This document shows, one piece after another, positions 33,208 to 43,745 of a DNA stretch of 64,000 nucleotides. Position 1 is the stretch's first letter. Every line of letters starts with the position of its first letter. The position numbers and the translations under genes are program-made. Where the stretch lies: positions 226,443,034-226,507,033 of the forward strand of contig NC_050097.1 in NCBI RefSeq assembly GCF_902167145.1, read 5' to 3'. Source of the DNA: Zea mays. Lineage: Eukaryota; Streptophyta; Magnoliopsida; Poales; Poaceae. The notes under the pieces are model-generated. The model worked only from the letters and a program-made list of their open reading frames with translations, was not told the origin of the DNA and did no database searches.

Positions 33208-34543
33208 TGATAGTCGCCTAGAGGGGGGGGGTGAATAGGGCGAAACTGAAATTTACAAATATAAACACAACTACAAGCCGGGTTAGCGTTAGAAATATAA
33301 ATGAGTCCGAGAGAGAGGGCGCAAAACAAATCCCAAGCGAATAAGCAAGAGAGACACGGAGATTTGTTTTACCGAGGTTCGGTTCTTGCAAACCTACTCC
33401 CCGTTGAGGAGGCCACAAAGGCCGGGTCTCTTTCAACCCTTCCCTCTCTCAAACGGTCCCTCGGACCGAGTGAGCTTCTCTTCTCAAATCAAAGCCGGGA
33501 ACAAAACTTCCCCGCAAGGGCCACCACACAATTGGTGCCTCTTGCCTTGATTACAATGGAGTTGTGATCTCAAGAACAAGTGAGAAAGAAAAGAAGCAAT
33601 CCAAGCGCAAGAGCTCAAATGAACACGGCAAATCACTCTCACTAGTCACTAGGGCTTTGTGTGGAATTGGAGAGGATTTGATCTCTTTAGTGTGTCTAGA
33701 ATTGAATGCTAGAGCTCTTGTAGTAGTTGAGAAGTGGAAAACTTGGATGGCAATGAATGTGGGGTGGTTGGGGTATTTATAGCCCCAACCACCAAAAGTG
33801 ACCGTTGCTGGCAGCCTCTGTTCGATGGCGCACCGGACAGTCCGGTGCACACCGGACAGTCCGGTGCCTCTGCCACGTCACCATTGCCGTTGGATTCTGA
33901 CCGTTGAAGCTTCTGACTTGTGGGCCTGCCGAGGTGTCCGGTGCACACCGGACATGCACTGTTTGATGTCCGGTGCACCGGTATGGGCAGCCCTGACGTC
34001 TGCGCGCGCTGCGCGCGCATTTAATGCTCCGCAGGGAGCCGTTGGCGCCGCAGAGAGCCGTTGCTCCGCTGGCACACCGGACAGTCCGGTGCACACCGGA
34101 CAGTCCGGTGAATTATAGCGGAGCGGCTGTCGTGAAAACCCGAGGATGACGAGTTCCGGAGGCCACGGTTCGTTGGCGCACCGGACATGTCCGGTGCACA
34201 CCGGACAGTCCGGTGAATTATAGCGCGCCGGCCTCCGCGAATTCCCGAGGGCGAAGGGTTGAAGTCGAAGTCCTCTGGCGAAGGGTAGAAAACGAAGTCT
34301 ACGGGCGCACCGGACACTGTCCGGTGCACACCGGACAGTCCGGTGCCTCCAGCCAGAGGTGCCCTCGGTTGCCTTATTGCTCCTTTGTTGAATCCAACAC
34401 TTGGTCTTTTTATTGGCTAGATGTGAACCTTTTGCACCTGTATAACTTATACACTAGAGCAAACTAGTCAGTCCAATATTTGTGTTGGGCAATTCAACCA
34501 CCAAAATTATTTAGGAACTAGGTGTAAGCCTAATTCCCTTTCA
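33208..34543 (-). repeat. Opie-type Sirevirus 5' LTR (right copy)
   Basis: The partner of 25007-26341, with one extra G in the run after CCTAGA. It contains the same CACCGGACAGTCCGGTG palindromes at about 33827-34347. Confidence 0.95.
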
Positions 34544-34548
34544 CAAAC

Positions 34549-34677
34549 AAAGTCAGAAAATCATGAAACTTGTCCACGTGTCATGATATCATATGTACAG
34601 GCTGTGATAAAAATTTTAGAATGTTTGGAGAAAGTTGTGAGACACTATGTGTAGAAACCTAAGAGATACACATGAAA
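34549..34677 (+). repeat. 461-bp inverted repeat, left arm, inner part
   Basis: The 129 bases continue the arm interrupted at 25006. They end 11 bases before the start of the right arm. Confidence 0.9.
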
Positions 34678-34688
34678 TCTAAGAGTTA

Positions 34689-35149
34689 TTTCATGTAGAT
34701 CTCTTAGGTTTCTACACATAGTGTCTCACAACTTTCTCCAAACATTATAAAATTTTTATCAGAGCCTGTACATATGATATCATGACACGTGGACAAGTTT
34801 CATGATTTTCTGACTTTGTTTGTGTTTTATACAATTTTTAAACATGTGGATGCCAAGTTCACGGCCATGTTTAGTGAGCATGTTGCTCGAAGTTTCCGGT
34901 ACGCTTCTGCAATCGGTCGTAACTTATGCCAAGTAACATGAATATCATTTTTTCATGCACGGTTTTACAAGTTTCGAGTGACCTGCAGTTCAAATTTGAA
35001 TTTTTCGAAGAAATTCAAATAAACGAACTAAATCTACTAACTATGGAAACTATGTTATAATTGTCCACAAATGATACATGTAGGTCTACATAGTGTAGGA
35101 ACATACCACAAAAAGTTTGGGAGACAAAATAAAAAAAATGAAAATACAC
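34689..35149 (-). repeat. 461-bp inverted repeat, right arm
   Basis: The reverse complement of 24675-25006 joined to 34549-34677. Both arms total exactly 461 bases, with an 11-base loop (34678-34688). Differences are scattered single bases; I saw no indel. Confidence 0.9.
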
Positions 35150-35510
35150 GTTGCCGAGTGTCTGACGATGACACTCGGCAAAGAAGGCTTTGCCGAGTGT
35201 CTACTACGTGGCACTCGGCAAAGGTGCATCTTTGCCGAGTGCCAGCCGTTGGCTCTCGGCAAAGGCTGACGGCCGTCAGCTCTGGGACGGCCGCTGACGG
35301 CCCTTTGTCGAGAGCCCCGTTTGCCGAGTGTGTGACACTCGGCAAACTTGTCTTTGCCGAGTGCCTACCTGTGCCGAGTGTTCAGCACTCGGTAAAGGGG
35401 CTCTTTGCCGAGAGCCTAACTTTACCGAGGGCGGCACTCGGCAAAGCCTTCTTTGCCGAGTGCCCGATAAACGGCACTCGGCAAAGAATACAACACTCGG
35501 CAAAGCCTCG
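35150..35510. repeat. CACTA right subterminal repeats
   Basis: More than ten CTTTGCCGAGTG/CACTCGGCAAAG copies, some decayed, run up to the right terminus at 35511-35523. Confidence 0.85.
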
Positions 35511-35526
35511 GATTCCGGTAGTGCGT

Positions 35527-36395
35527 CACGCCATTAGCGTCGTCACCTCCCATGGCCATGGCCGGATGCTAGCTATAGCTAGCACCTGCGCTGGTTTCTG
35601 AAATCATCGGTCCATCCGTTAACTATTATAGTCGCTCTACTAATTAAGTACGGTTTCTGGTTATAACTACGCAGTCGCTCTGGCCCCTGCCTCGTCATCT
35701 CCGTATGACCGTATCATCACGGCTCGCAAGAAACCCAGACATATATAGAGACGCTGAGGTCGAGCTTCTAGAAGCCAGCACCGCACACACACGGGAATCG
35801 GGATGGAGTCATCATGGTCATGGAGCGACATAGGTAGGGTCCAGGTTGCAACGCGCCGGTGCTTTTCAGTCCACGAAACTGGAGCCCGATCCAACCCTAA
35901 TTTTCAGATTAAATTGATGGCTCATGCGTCATGATCCGTATTTTAATGGTACCTGAGGGTGAGTGAAAAAATATAAAAGAAGTATCTTAGTTAAGGAATA
36001 TCTTTAACACAGTTCTTTTAAATCTAAGATATAATTCCACTCATATAAATCACGTAAATAAGATATAAGGTTTAGATATATTTGGTTGTATATATATATA
36101 TGAGTTTCATAAATGTATCTAGTGTTTAGAAAACCACAACATAGTATCAAGTCTGTTTCCGAGTTTTATGGTCCTCAGATGAGATTATAAACAAAGCCCT
36201 AATACCATAAGAGCTATTATTCACTATTATATATATATGTATATATATTAAAATATTTCGATGTATCATAGAAAAACTTGAACGATAAAAATAGAAGTAA
36301 GATTATTACCTCAAATATATTGTAGGGATCACCTTAAAAATGACTTCTAACATTTCTAGATACAAAATCATCAATGATGGCTTCAATATTAATAA
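35527..36395. other. AT-rich flanking DNA, no recognised gene
   Basis: It starts GC-balanced and becomes AT-rich with TA microsatellites near 36090 and 36225-36250. Nothing coding can be supported. Confidence 0.5.
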
Positions 36396-36399
36396 CATC

Positions 36400-36522
36400 T
36401 TAGGGTTAGGGTTAAGGGTTTATGGTTCACGGTTTAGGGTTATGGTTAGAGTTAGAGATTAGGGGGTTTAGGGTTCAAGGTTATGGTTTAGGGTTTATAG
36501 TTGTGGTTTGGGTTAGGGTTAT
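36400..36522 (+). repeat. Degenerate telomere-like TTTAGGG repeats
   Basis: About 15 short units of the type TTAGGG, TTTAGGG, TTATGG and TTTATGG lie in tandem on the plus strand. TTTAGGG is the plant telomere repeat; these copies are heavily mutated and lie just upstream of the decayed CACTA gene. Confidence 0.65.
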
Positions 36523-36615
36523 TGTACTTTATCTCTCTATGTTCTAATGTTATCTTTATGTTAATATGTGTTAATATGTATTTAATTATTTCTTATGCAT
36601 TTGTATATATAGCTC

Positions 36616-39600
36616 AATGAGTTCTCCAATCCAGGACCGAGGATTAGGGCCCGGCCAAATGGACAAGAGTGTTTCTAAAGAACAATCCGATGATGAAGGA
36701 TATGAAACACCCATCGACCCTACTCTTAGAATAGATAGGACCACTCGTCGTGAGTTGCAACGTGACCCTAATTAGGATCCACAAGACGCTGAGGTAAAGT
36801 ACATGTCCTTAATTTTGTGTGTGTACCTAATTTCATAATGTCTATTACACATGCATGATTTCTTGTGCATTTTATTACATGAATAGGAGCTCTTGTCTCA
36901 AATTCTTGCGATACTTGATGAAGCCGCGACACTATACGAAGATGTACTAAAACAGAGCCAAGACCCACTGGAACAGATCAAGACAACCACCGAGAGGTCA
37001 AGTAAAAGAAAGTAGAGCGATTGGAAAAGAGGTGACAGAGGACTGAACAAGTTTCTGACAACATCTATAGAATCTTAGATGTGAGCCCAAAAGTTCAGCC
37101 TCTAGCTCCAGAAGAGGCACTATCTAAGTTTCAGAATACACTTGGGTTCTTAGTTAGAGATAATCTTGACATCAGAATCCGATAGTGGAAAGATGTGTCA
37201 GATGATGTCAAGAACCAAATGTGGAATAAGCTATTAACGAGGTTCATTCTGCCTCGAGGTTCAGAAGAACTTGTGAAGGAATACACAATGAAGCAGTTTG
37301 CAATCAATTTTCGAAATTGTAGGTCTGAGATGAATACCAAGTTTGCAAAGAAAGACTTGGACCCGACAAAAAAATATAAAATCTCAGCAGGTCGGTGGGC
37401 AGTATTTTAGAGCAGAGGACAAACACTGATTTCATCTCTCTAGGCGAGGTAAATTCAAAATTATCTAACAAGAACATGTACCACCACCTAGGCACATGTG
37501 GTTACAAGCATCAGATTCCTAAATGGAGACAAGAAGACACCGAGAAGAAGGCTACAGGGTTGCCGACGCTGTCCAAGCAACTTGGTGAAAGGACATTTAA
37601 TTGGATCCGTGATAGAAAACTAAGGGAAACCGAGGCTGGTGTATCTTTTGTTGATCACACTATCAAAGAAGCAACAAAAAACATATATGCAATGACAGCT
37701 AAGCAGAGCCAAGGAACATGTAAGCCACAAAGGGAGAGAGACATCCTAATGGCTGGTTTCGACAACCCTGAGCATCCTAATTGTGTACGAGGAATCTCGT
37801 CTAAGGTAGGATGAAAGGAAAGATTCGAACCTCAGTGGGAAGGTCTGTACAAGAAACGTGATCAATTCAAGGAAGAGATGCCAGATTATTTTAAGGAGGA
37901 GGCTAAGAAAGAGTTTAAAGACCTGATGTCTCAAATGATATCGAATCCTTCTCCAGAATTGATGCATCAATTGACGAGTGCGATGTTTGTTCTACAGATG
38001 ACCACTCCACAGATGCTAATAATTCTAGCAGCTCAACCATTGTCTTCCACCGATTGTACGACCGTCCCAAGCTCTGTCGCGTCAACAGGAAATAAGTCCC
38101 GCTATCTAGATGATGACATCATAAGGCATGTGGTGTGCACACTAGTTATAAGATATGGTATTAACAATCATCATACTAAGAAAGTAGCCACAGACATTGA
38201 GATCCTAGGACGCAAGTTCCATGGAAGCGACATTCCAGAAGATTATTGCAGGGTAAAAGTGACGACGATCATCCAAGGATTGAGACACATGGACAAGTTG
38301 TCAAGAATTTCATCCTTTGGCCTCGAAGGGATGTCGAATTGGTTGAGCCACCACCGTCGTCGTCATCCCCTGCCCAACTCCTAATGCAAGAGTCATCCCC
38401 TGCAGTTCCTATTGTACATCCATCATCACCTCCTCAAACTTCACATGTTGCTCCTCATCCTTTTTCTGGCCCACCGTCTCCACCACAAGCATCGTCATTC
38501 AGGGCTCCACCACCTTCTCCTCCTCATCCACTTGGTGACATGTCTATGCCACTAGCAAAGCATCCACCTTCTCCACGGCCATCAATGGATCCACAACCAT
38601 CAAAGAAATCTAAATTTTCTATACCAAAATTGGTGTCCCTGCATGAGAAAAAGAAGAGTAAATCTATAATTGCTGCCACGGCTCGATTTTTTTTAGGGAT
38701 TGCACAGAGCCTCAAGTCACATACTGTTGATTTGGCCGAGTTCGATGAGTCTGCAAAAAAGGTTGTGGCAATGACCGTACAGATAAAGAAGGCAACCAGC
38801 AGATTATAAAAATGTGCCTAAAAATATGTGTCGACAGACCTCTACTTACTTTTGAGAAACTAAGGAAGCTCCCAGCTGGTATTAAAAGGTTGCATGATTG
38901 GTACATGCAGGCATCTTCTATTGGCGTCGACACCATCAATGTACATGTACCAGGAAATGTTATTCATGTTATAAGGGATAAGGCATTTATTGCATTCGAG
39001 GACATGTGGTTAATGATGAACCTTCAAATACTCGGCGTGCAACTCGTAACGGTGTTTGCATTGTAAGTGTCACTCATACTTTCACATATATGTGTTATTA
39101 TTAGTGAGCTAAATAAATTTTCAATACCTGACATGCATGTATGCCTTGCAGAATGCAACATGATCAGCAGGAGATGCTTTACGGTACCAATCCCGATGCT
39201 AGTGTCAGTAAAAGGGTCGGGTATCTCAACCCAATACAGATATCCGAGTAAAATCACACTTCATAATCGGAAAAGATAATGAAGAATTAAAAGGAAAGAT
39301 GGACGGAGAAGTTGAGAAGCATATACAAGATATGGAGAAAGATTTTGAAGCTCGATACGCCACCTATATAGGACACACAATGCTTCAATTTTAAGACAGG
39401 GAAGCCATAGTGACCCGTTAAACTTTAATTAAGTGTGATTTAGCGTAAATAAAATTTACAATTTCAATACACATTTATCACAAATTTAATTCGTACAGGG
39501 ACAACTGGATATGCTTTCCCATTTATCCCAAGGTTGGAAAGGTGCTGGTGCGACTCCTTGGATTACGACACTTTGACCTATGCAAAATTCCCAGCATCTT

Positions 39601-39930
39601 AGAGTCGTAATCCTTTTCTATGCATGCATACTTTTATCGATGAAAATTTGAGAATAAAACATGGTGATTCTATTTGAGATCACATGGCTTATAGATTCTA
39701 TAAGATGAGAGGTGGAAAGTATGATATGTCAAAACAACGCGTGCCACTAGAAATCCACTATAAATGACCGGTAAGTATGTGAATTTATGAATACATCCGC
39801 TATACAATGTTAGAACTAAATAACCAATCTCCCCTTATGTAGTGCCACAAGCAACCGCCCGGATCTGTCCTATGTGGGTTCTATGTGTGCGAGTTCATGA
39901 GACAAAACGGATGATACATCTTAAACCCTA
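36616..39930 (+). pseudogene. Decayed CACTA accessory gene with Ulp1-like (C48 peptidase) end
   Basis: Exon-like pieces line up with the accessory protein at 43746-47257. The segment at 37195-37410 (NQMWNKLLTRFILPRGSEE) matches its KWKDLDEDTRNKL region. The segment at 37470-37810 (HHLGTCGYKHQIPKW, ERDILMAGFDNPEHP) matches its HRLGSSGYHHK and ENDILTATLGNPEHT. A Ulp1-like end lies at about 39490-39910 (WICFPIYPKVGKV, then KQPPGSVLCGFYVCEF). Stops and frameshifts separate the pieces (TAG after RDPN near 36774, a shift near 39570). The Ulp1 His position appears to be Asn, while the Gln and Cys remain. Non-functional. Confidence 0.7.
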
Positions 39931-40460
39931 GCCAGATATTATTAGTAATAGTCATGTATGTATTTATGTCATTAAAAATGCAAATGTGTTATCGTGTATA
40001 AATATATGATGTTTATAAACTTTCTTTACAGGAATTTCAACGAGGAAAGCAAGAGAACATGACCGAAGGTGTGTTGTATGACATAATTGAGGATCTATGC
40101 ATATTTATATTGAAATAGGTCATTCCCGTTGAAAGAAAATATCATAATGCTACCACTACATTAGCTAGGCCAGAATTCAAAGTACTCAGAAATTAGTAGA
40201 CTATCTCTTAGCCCAGATAGTTATTAGAGCTTAGGTGAAAACTTTGATGTATAGAATGTGTGATGGTTGTAAACACAAGACTCTGATATATATAAATGTA
40301 TGGTATAATTTAATTACATGTTGTTTTCAATATGAATATCAATATATATATATATATATATTTGTTTGTGTATGTATATATATATAAAATTTAGTTTTGT
40401 TTTGAATATTTGAAAAAAGGCAGGAAAACTACCAGTGACGACAAAAAAAGAAAGCCGCCT
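39931..40460. other. AT-rich DNA, no recognised gene
   Basis: Possibly the 3' part of the decayed CACTA copy (a coding-like scrap RGKQENMTEGVLYD near 40035-40080), followed by TA microsatellites near 40340-40385. Confidence 0.4.
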
Positions 40461-42006
40461 CACTACCGGAATTTGGCTCTTTGCCGAGTGCCATATTCTT
40501 TGCCGAGTGTTTTATTTCGGGCACTCGGCAAAGAGCTCTTTGCCGAGTGCCACACAAAAAACCCTCGGTAAAAGAAAACACTCGGCGAAGAAGCTCTTTG
40601 CCGAGTGTTTTATTTTTGACACTCGGCAAAGAGTTTCTTTGCCGAGTGTCTTTTTTTGACACTCGGCAAAGGGCTCTTTGCCGAGTGTCACAAATACAAC
40701 ACTCGGCAAAGAGCTCTTTGCCGAGTGTTTTTTCTCCAACACTAGGCAAAGTCAATTTAAAAATCACATTTTAAAGTAGTAAATTAATTCAAATGAAAAA
40801 GTTTTCAACTACAAATTTGTATAACTCATCATGATGTACAATTTATATATTGAATATTTCTTCATATGACAAAATAAAAATAAATTTGTTCATAAAACCC
40901 ATATCTCTCTCGTATAGTTTATGAAACTACGAGAGAGACGTATAGAATTTGTGCATATTGTTAGAACCATCATCTGAGATAAACAAATTACCAAACAACC
41001 AAAATAAACTTTGTAGATCTTGAGAAGTTATAGAAGTTTATAGTTGACAACTTTTTCATTTGAAGTCATATTGTCAACGAAAACTACGTCTGAATTTAAA
41101 AAATTTAAAATTTGAATTTTGAAAACGACTTCGAAAGGAAAAACCACCAACATGAAAGTTGTAGGTATTGAAGAGTTATGAAACTTTGTAGTTGACAATG
41201 TTTTAGTTTGAAATCATCTTGTTATGCAAAACTATGTTTGAATTTTGAAATTTGAATTTTTCAAACTGTCTCGAATGGAAAAACCACCAAAATAAAAGTT
41301 GTAGGTCTTGAAATGTAATGAAACTTTGTAGTTGACAATTTTTTGATTTGGAATCATCTTATCATTGAAAATTTCGTGTGAAGTTTTTAAATTTAAAATT
41401 CAAATTTTATAAACGGTCTCGGATGTAGAAACTATTAAAATAAAACTTTTAGATCTCAAAAAGTTATGCAACTTTATAGTTGGTCATATTTTCAAATAAA
41501 CTCATTTAGTGCCTTAAATAATCAAATTACTCTCGATTTGTTATAGTATATGGGGAATGGAAACGTAATATAAACATAATTGGTGTAGTAGTGTAGTGGT
41601 ATAGGAGGGTATGCGCGAGAGAGAGGTTGCGAGTTCGAATCTCACCATTTACAAAACATATAAGTTTGATTCTCAAAATAATAGTAAAAAATGATAGGGC
41701 AACACCTAAGGTAATAGGGTAGGGTTGTAGAGTTGTTCCTAGAATTTAAAAAATGTTTTGCTGTTTTTTTTTAATTTTTTCGATTCTTAATTTGCCGAGT
41801 GTTTTTCTTTGCCGAGTGCTTTTTGACACTCGGCAAAGTCTTTGCCGAGTGTCCGAAAAAAAGCACTCGGCAAAGAACCCTTTGCCGATGAAATCTTTGC
41901 CGAGTGTTCTTTGCCGAGTGTTACACTCGGCAAAGGCTTTGCCGAGTGTAAAATAGCCTTTGCCGAGTGTCTTAGACACTCGGCAAAGAACGCGATTCCG
42001 GTAGTG
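40461..42006. mobile_element. 1546-bp non-autonomous CACTA element, TSD CCT
   Basis: The ends CACTACCGGAATT and GATTCCGGTAGTG are flanked by CCT (40458-40460 and 42007-42009). CTTTGCCGAGTG repeats occupy about 40480-40750 and 41790-41995. The centre is AT-rich and non-coding, with repeated words such as GTAGTTGACAA and AAACCACCAA. It shares termini with the element at 20398-35523 and would be mobilised by that family's transposase. Confidence 0.92.
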
Positions 42007-42009
42007 CCT

Positions 42010-43270
42010 GTGAAAAGTTTATTTCCATTGCCGGTTGGTTACGAGAACAGCCAGTCGAAATGTTATTTTCACTAGCGGTTTTTAAGAAAAACGTCTGTGA
42101 AAATAGTGTTTCCATAGGCGGATGTAAAATAACGTCAGTGCAGTGAAAATATGGCACCTAACACTTGCGGAAAAAAAACATCGGTATAAATACGTTTTCA
42201 ACCATTACTACAGAACTTCTCTATTAATGGCGTTTGAAGAGTAAGCTAACAATAAAGACGGTATATTATAATACGGTAGATAAAAGCTGACAGGCGGTTA
42301 ACAGTGCTATCGACAATATGGTAGATAGTTGACTTACATACTAATAAACTTTTCTTGAAAAGGCCGGACGACCGATAGAGCTTCTTCTAGAATCTCTGCT
42401 ACTGGTACTGCATGACAAAATCAGAAAGGCAAGGGGAATTGCATCTGTGGGCCATGGTCCATGAAATATTGCACTATCTTGCTCCGGCTTTCATGCTTGA
42501 GCAGCTCGTTCGTGCATCCTGACATGCTGCCGGTGATCTGGATCTCAAGTGTTTCTGGATCGTCAGGTGCAACCACATGCACGTTCTTATTAATTATTTA
42601 TTTAATTTTGCTTGGATCCTTCGGTTGTTGGTCGTCTCTTGTATGACACGGTATCGGTGGGTGCCCACTGCCCAGCCATAACAAACTAAAATATTTTATA
42701 GTTTAGAACAGAGGCGCAGTATCTAACTAGCGTTGGTCTGTTCAAATTAATTAATTAAATCTCAATCTAAAACCTGCTGATCCCGCCCCCTCAAGATGGT
42801 TATATATAGTTTTCATTTTCGAAAGCTGGCCTTCGCTTTCTTTTTTGTTTAAATAAGTTTTCCATTAAAGCTGCGCACAATCCCAAGAACTAGTTTGGTA
42901 CTGGTAGGTGCTGTAGGCTCAGCTCACATTGCTTTCTCATGTCAGGCCCCCGATTCATACTTTACTACGGCGACCGCCGACACCAAACGGCTCCAGCTCC
43001 TGAGTTTTTTTTTTCTTGATTGAGGGACAGACGAATCTGGAACAATTGCATTTACTATTTCCGTGTGCGCGTGCATGCTCCATGCAGTGCAGGGCACCGT
43101 TTTCTTTTCTGAAACAGGACCTTAGACAGGTAACTAGTGCCAATTTTCCTTTTGGAATCGCCCCAAATGCAATTATGAGCCGCGCGAGCCAGCTCTTTGA
43201 TTCAGCTCCTGACTTGTGCCCGTGCGTGCATCAGTATTTTGGTGGGACGACGCATTCTGCATCTGCATAT
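42010..43270. other. Flanking DNA; beginning resembles another CACTA subterminal region
   Basis: At 42010-42140 words like CTAGCGG, AAACGTCTGTGAAAAT and TAGGCGG alternate in both orientations, as in subterminal regions of a different CACTA family. This might be the right end of the element that held the decayed gene at 36616-39930. The rest is unremarkable. Confidence 0.4.
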
Positions 43271-43490
43271 CACTACTACAGGTATCCTCTGTACAGGCGG
43301 TCCGGTTAGCCTCTACACAGGCGGTTCCAGGAACCGCTTGTGGTGCACCGCCTGTGATGTAAAACAACATCACAGGCGGTCAATCAAAAACCGCCTGTGA
43401 TAGACACACATCACAGGCGGTCCGGTTTAAAAGAACCGCCTGTGATAGACACACATCACAGGCGGTTTTAATTATAAGTCGCCTGTATTC
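43271..43490. repeat. Left subterminal repeats (ACAGGCGGT family)
   Basis: About eight copies of ACAGGCGGT or ACCGCCTGTGAT in both orientations follow the terminus, forming back-to-back palindromes. Confidence 0.85.
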
Positions 43491-43745
43491 CAGATTCATA
43501 TTTTCCAGATTCATATACAGAAACAGAATTAATAACAGATTCAAACACATATTCCATACACATATTCATCATACAAAGATTCCATACACAGATTCAACAA
43601 GTTCTATAGCAGGTTCCATACACAGATTCATCCACATATATATCAAGTTTCATCATACACAGATTTATACACATCAAGTTGCATAACAACTCAACATCTC
43701 AAAGTTCCATAGACAACTAAACATCTAAAGTTCCTAACTAAAGAC

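Larger units (their letters stand above)
25007..34543 (-). mobile_element. Opie/Ji-type Sirevirus copia retrotransposon, nearly intact and young
   Basis: LTRs at 25007-26341 (1335 bp) and 33208-34543 (1336 bp) differ by one G in a homopolymer and otherwise look identical. The target duplication CAAAC lies at 25002-25006 and 34544-34548. On the minus strand the order is 5' LTR, primer-binding site, gag, pol, multiple purine tracts, 3' LTR. Both gag and pol frames are open, so it may be able to move itself. From memory, LTR and protein resemble maize Opie-2; no database comparison was made. Confidence 0.93.
20398..35523. mobile_element. CACTA (En/Spm) transposon with TSD CGT, split by a nested Sirevirus
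   Basis: The left end CACTACCGGAATC at 20398 and right end GATTCCGGTAGTG at 35511-35523 are inverted termini, flanked by a 3-bp duplication CGT (20395-20397 and 35524-35526). Subterminal CTTTGCCGAGTG repeats fill both ends. Without the nested Sirevirus and its 5-bp duplication it would be about 5.6 kb. It retains an accessory-type gene, but no Transposase_21 catalytic region is visible, so it is probably non-autonomous. Its first 50 bases contain a small duplication of ACCGGAATCAATAGCTTCGC. Confidence 0.93.

Noticed and set aside
36400..36522. True telomere or chromosome end
   Set aside because: Units are heavily degenerate, only about 120 bases long, and embedded in transposon-rich DNA.
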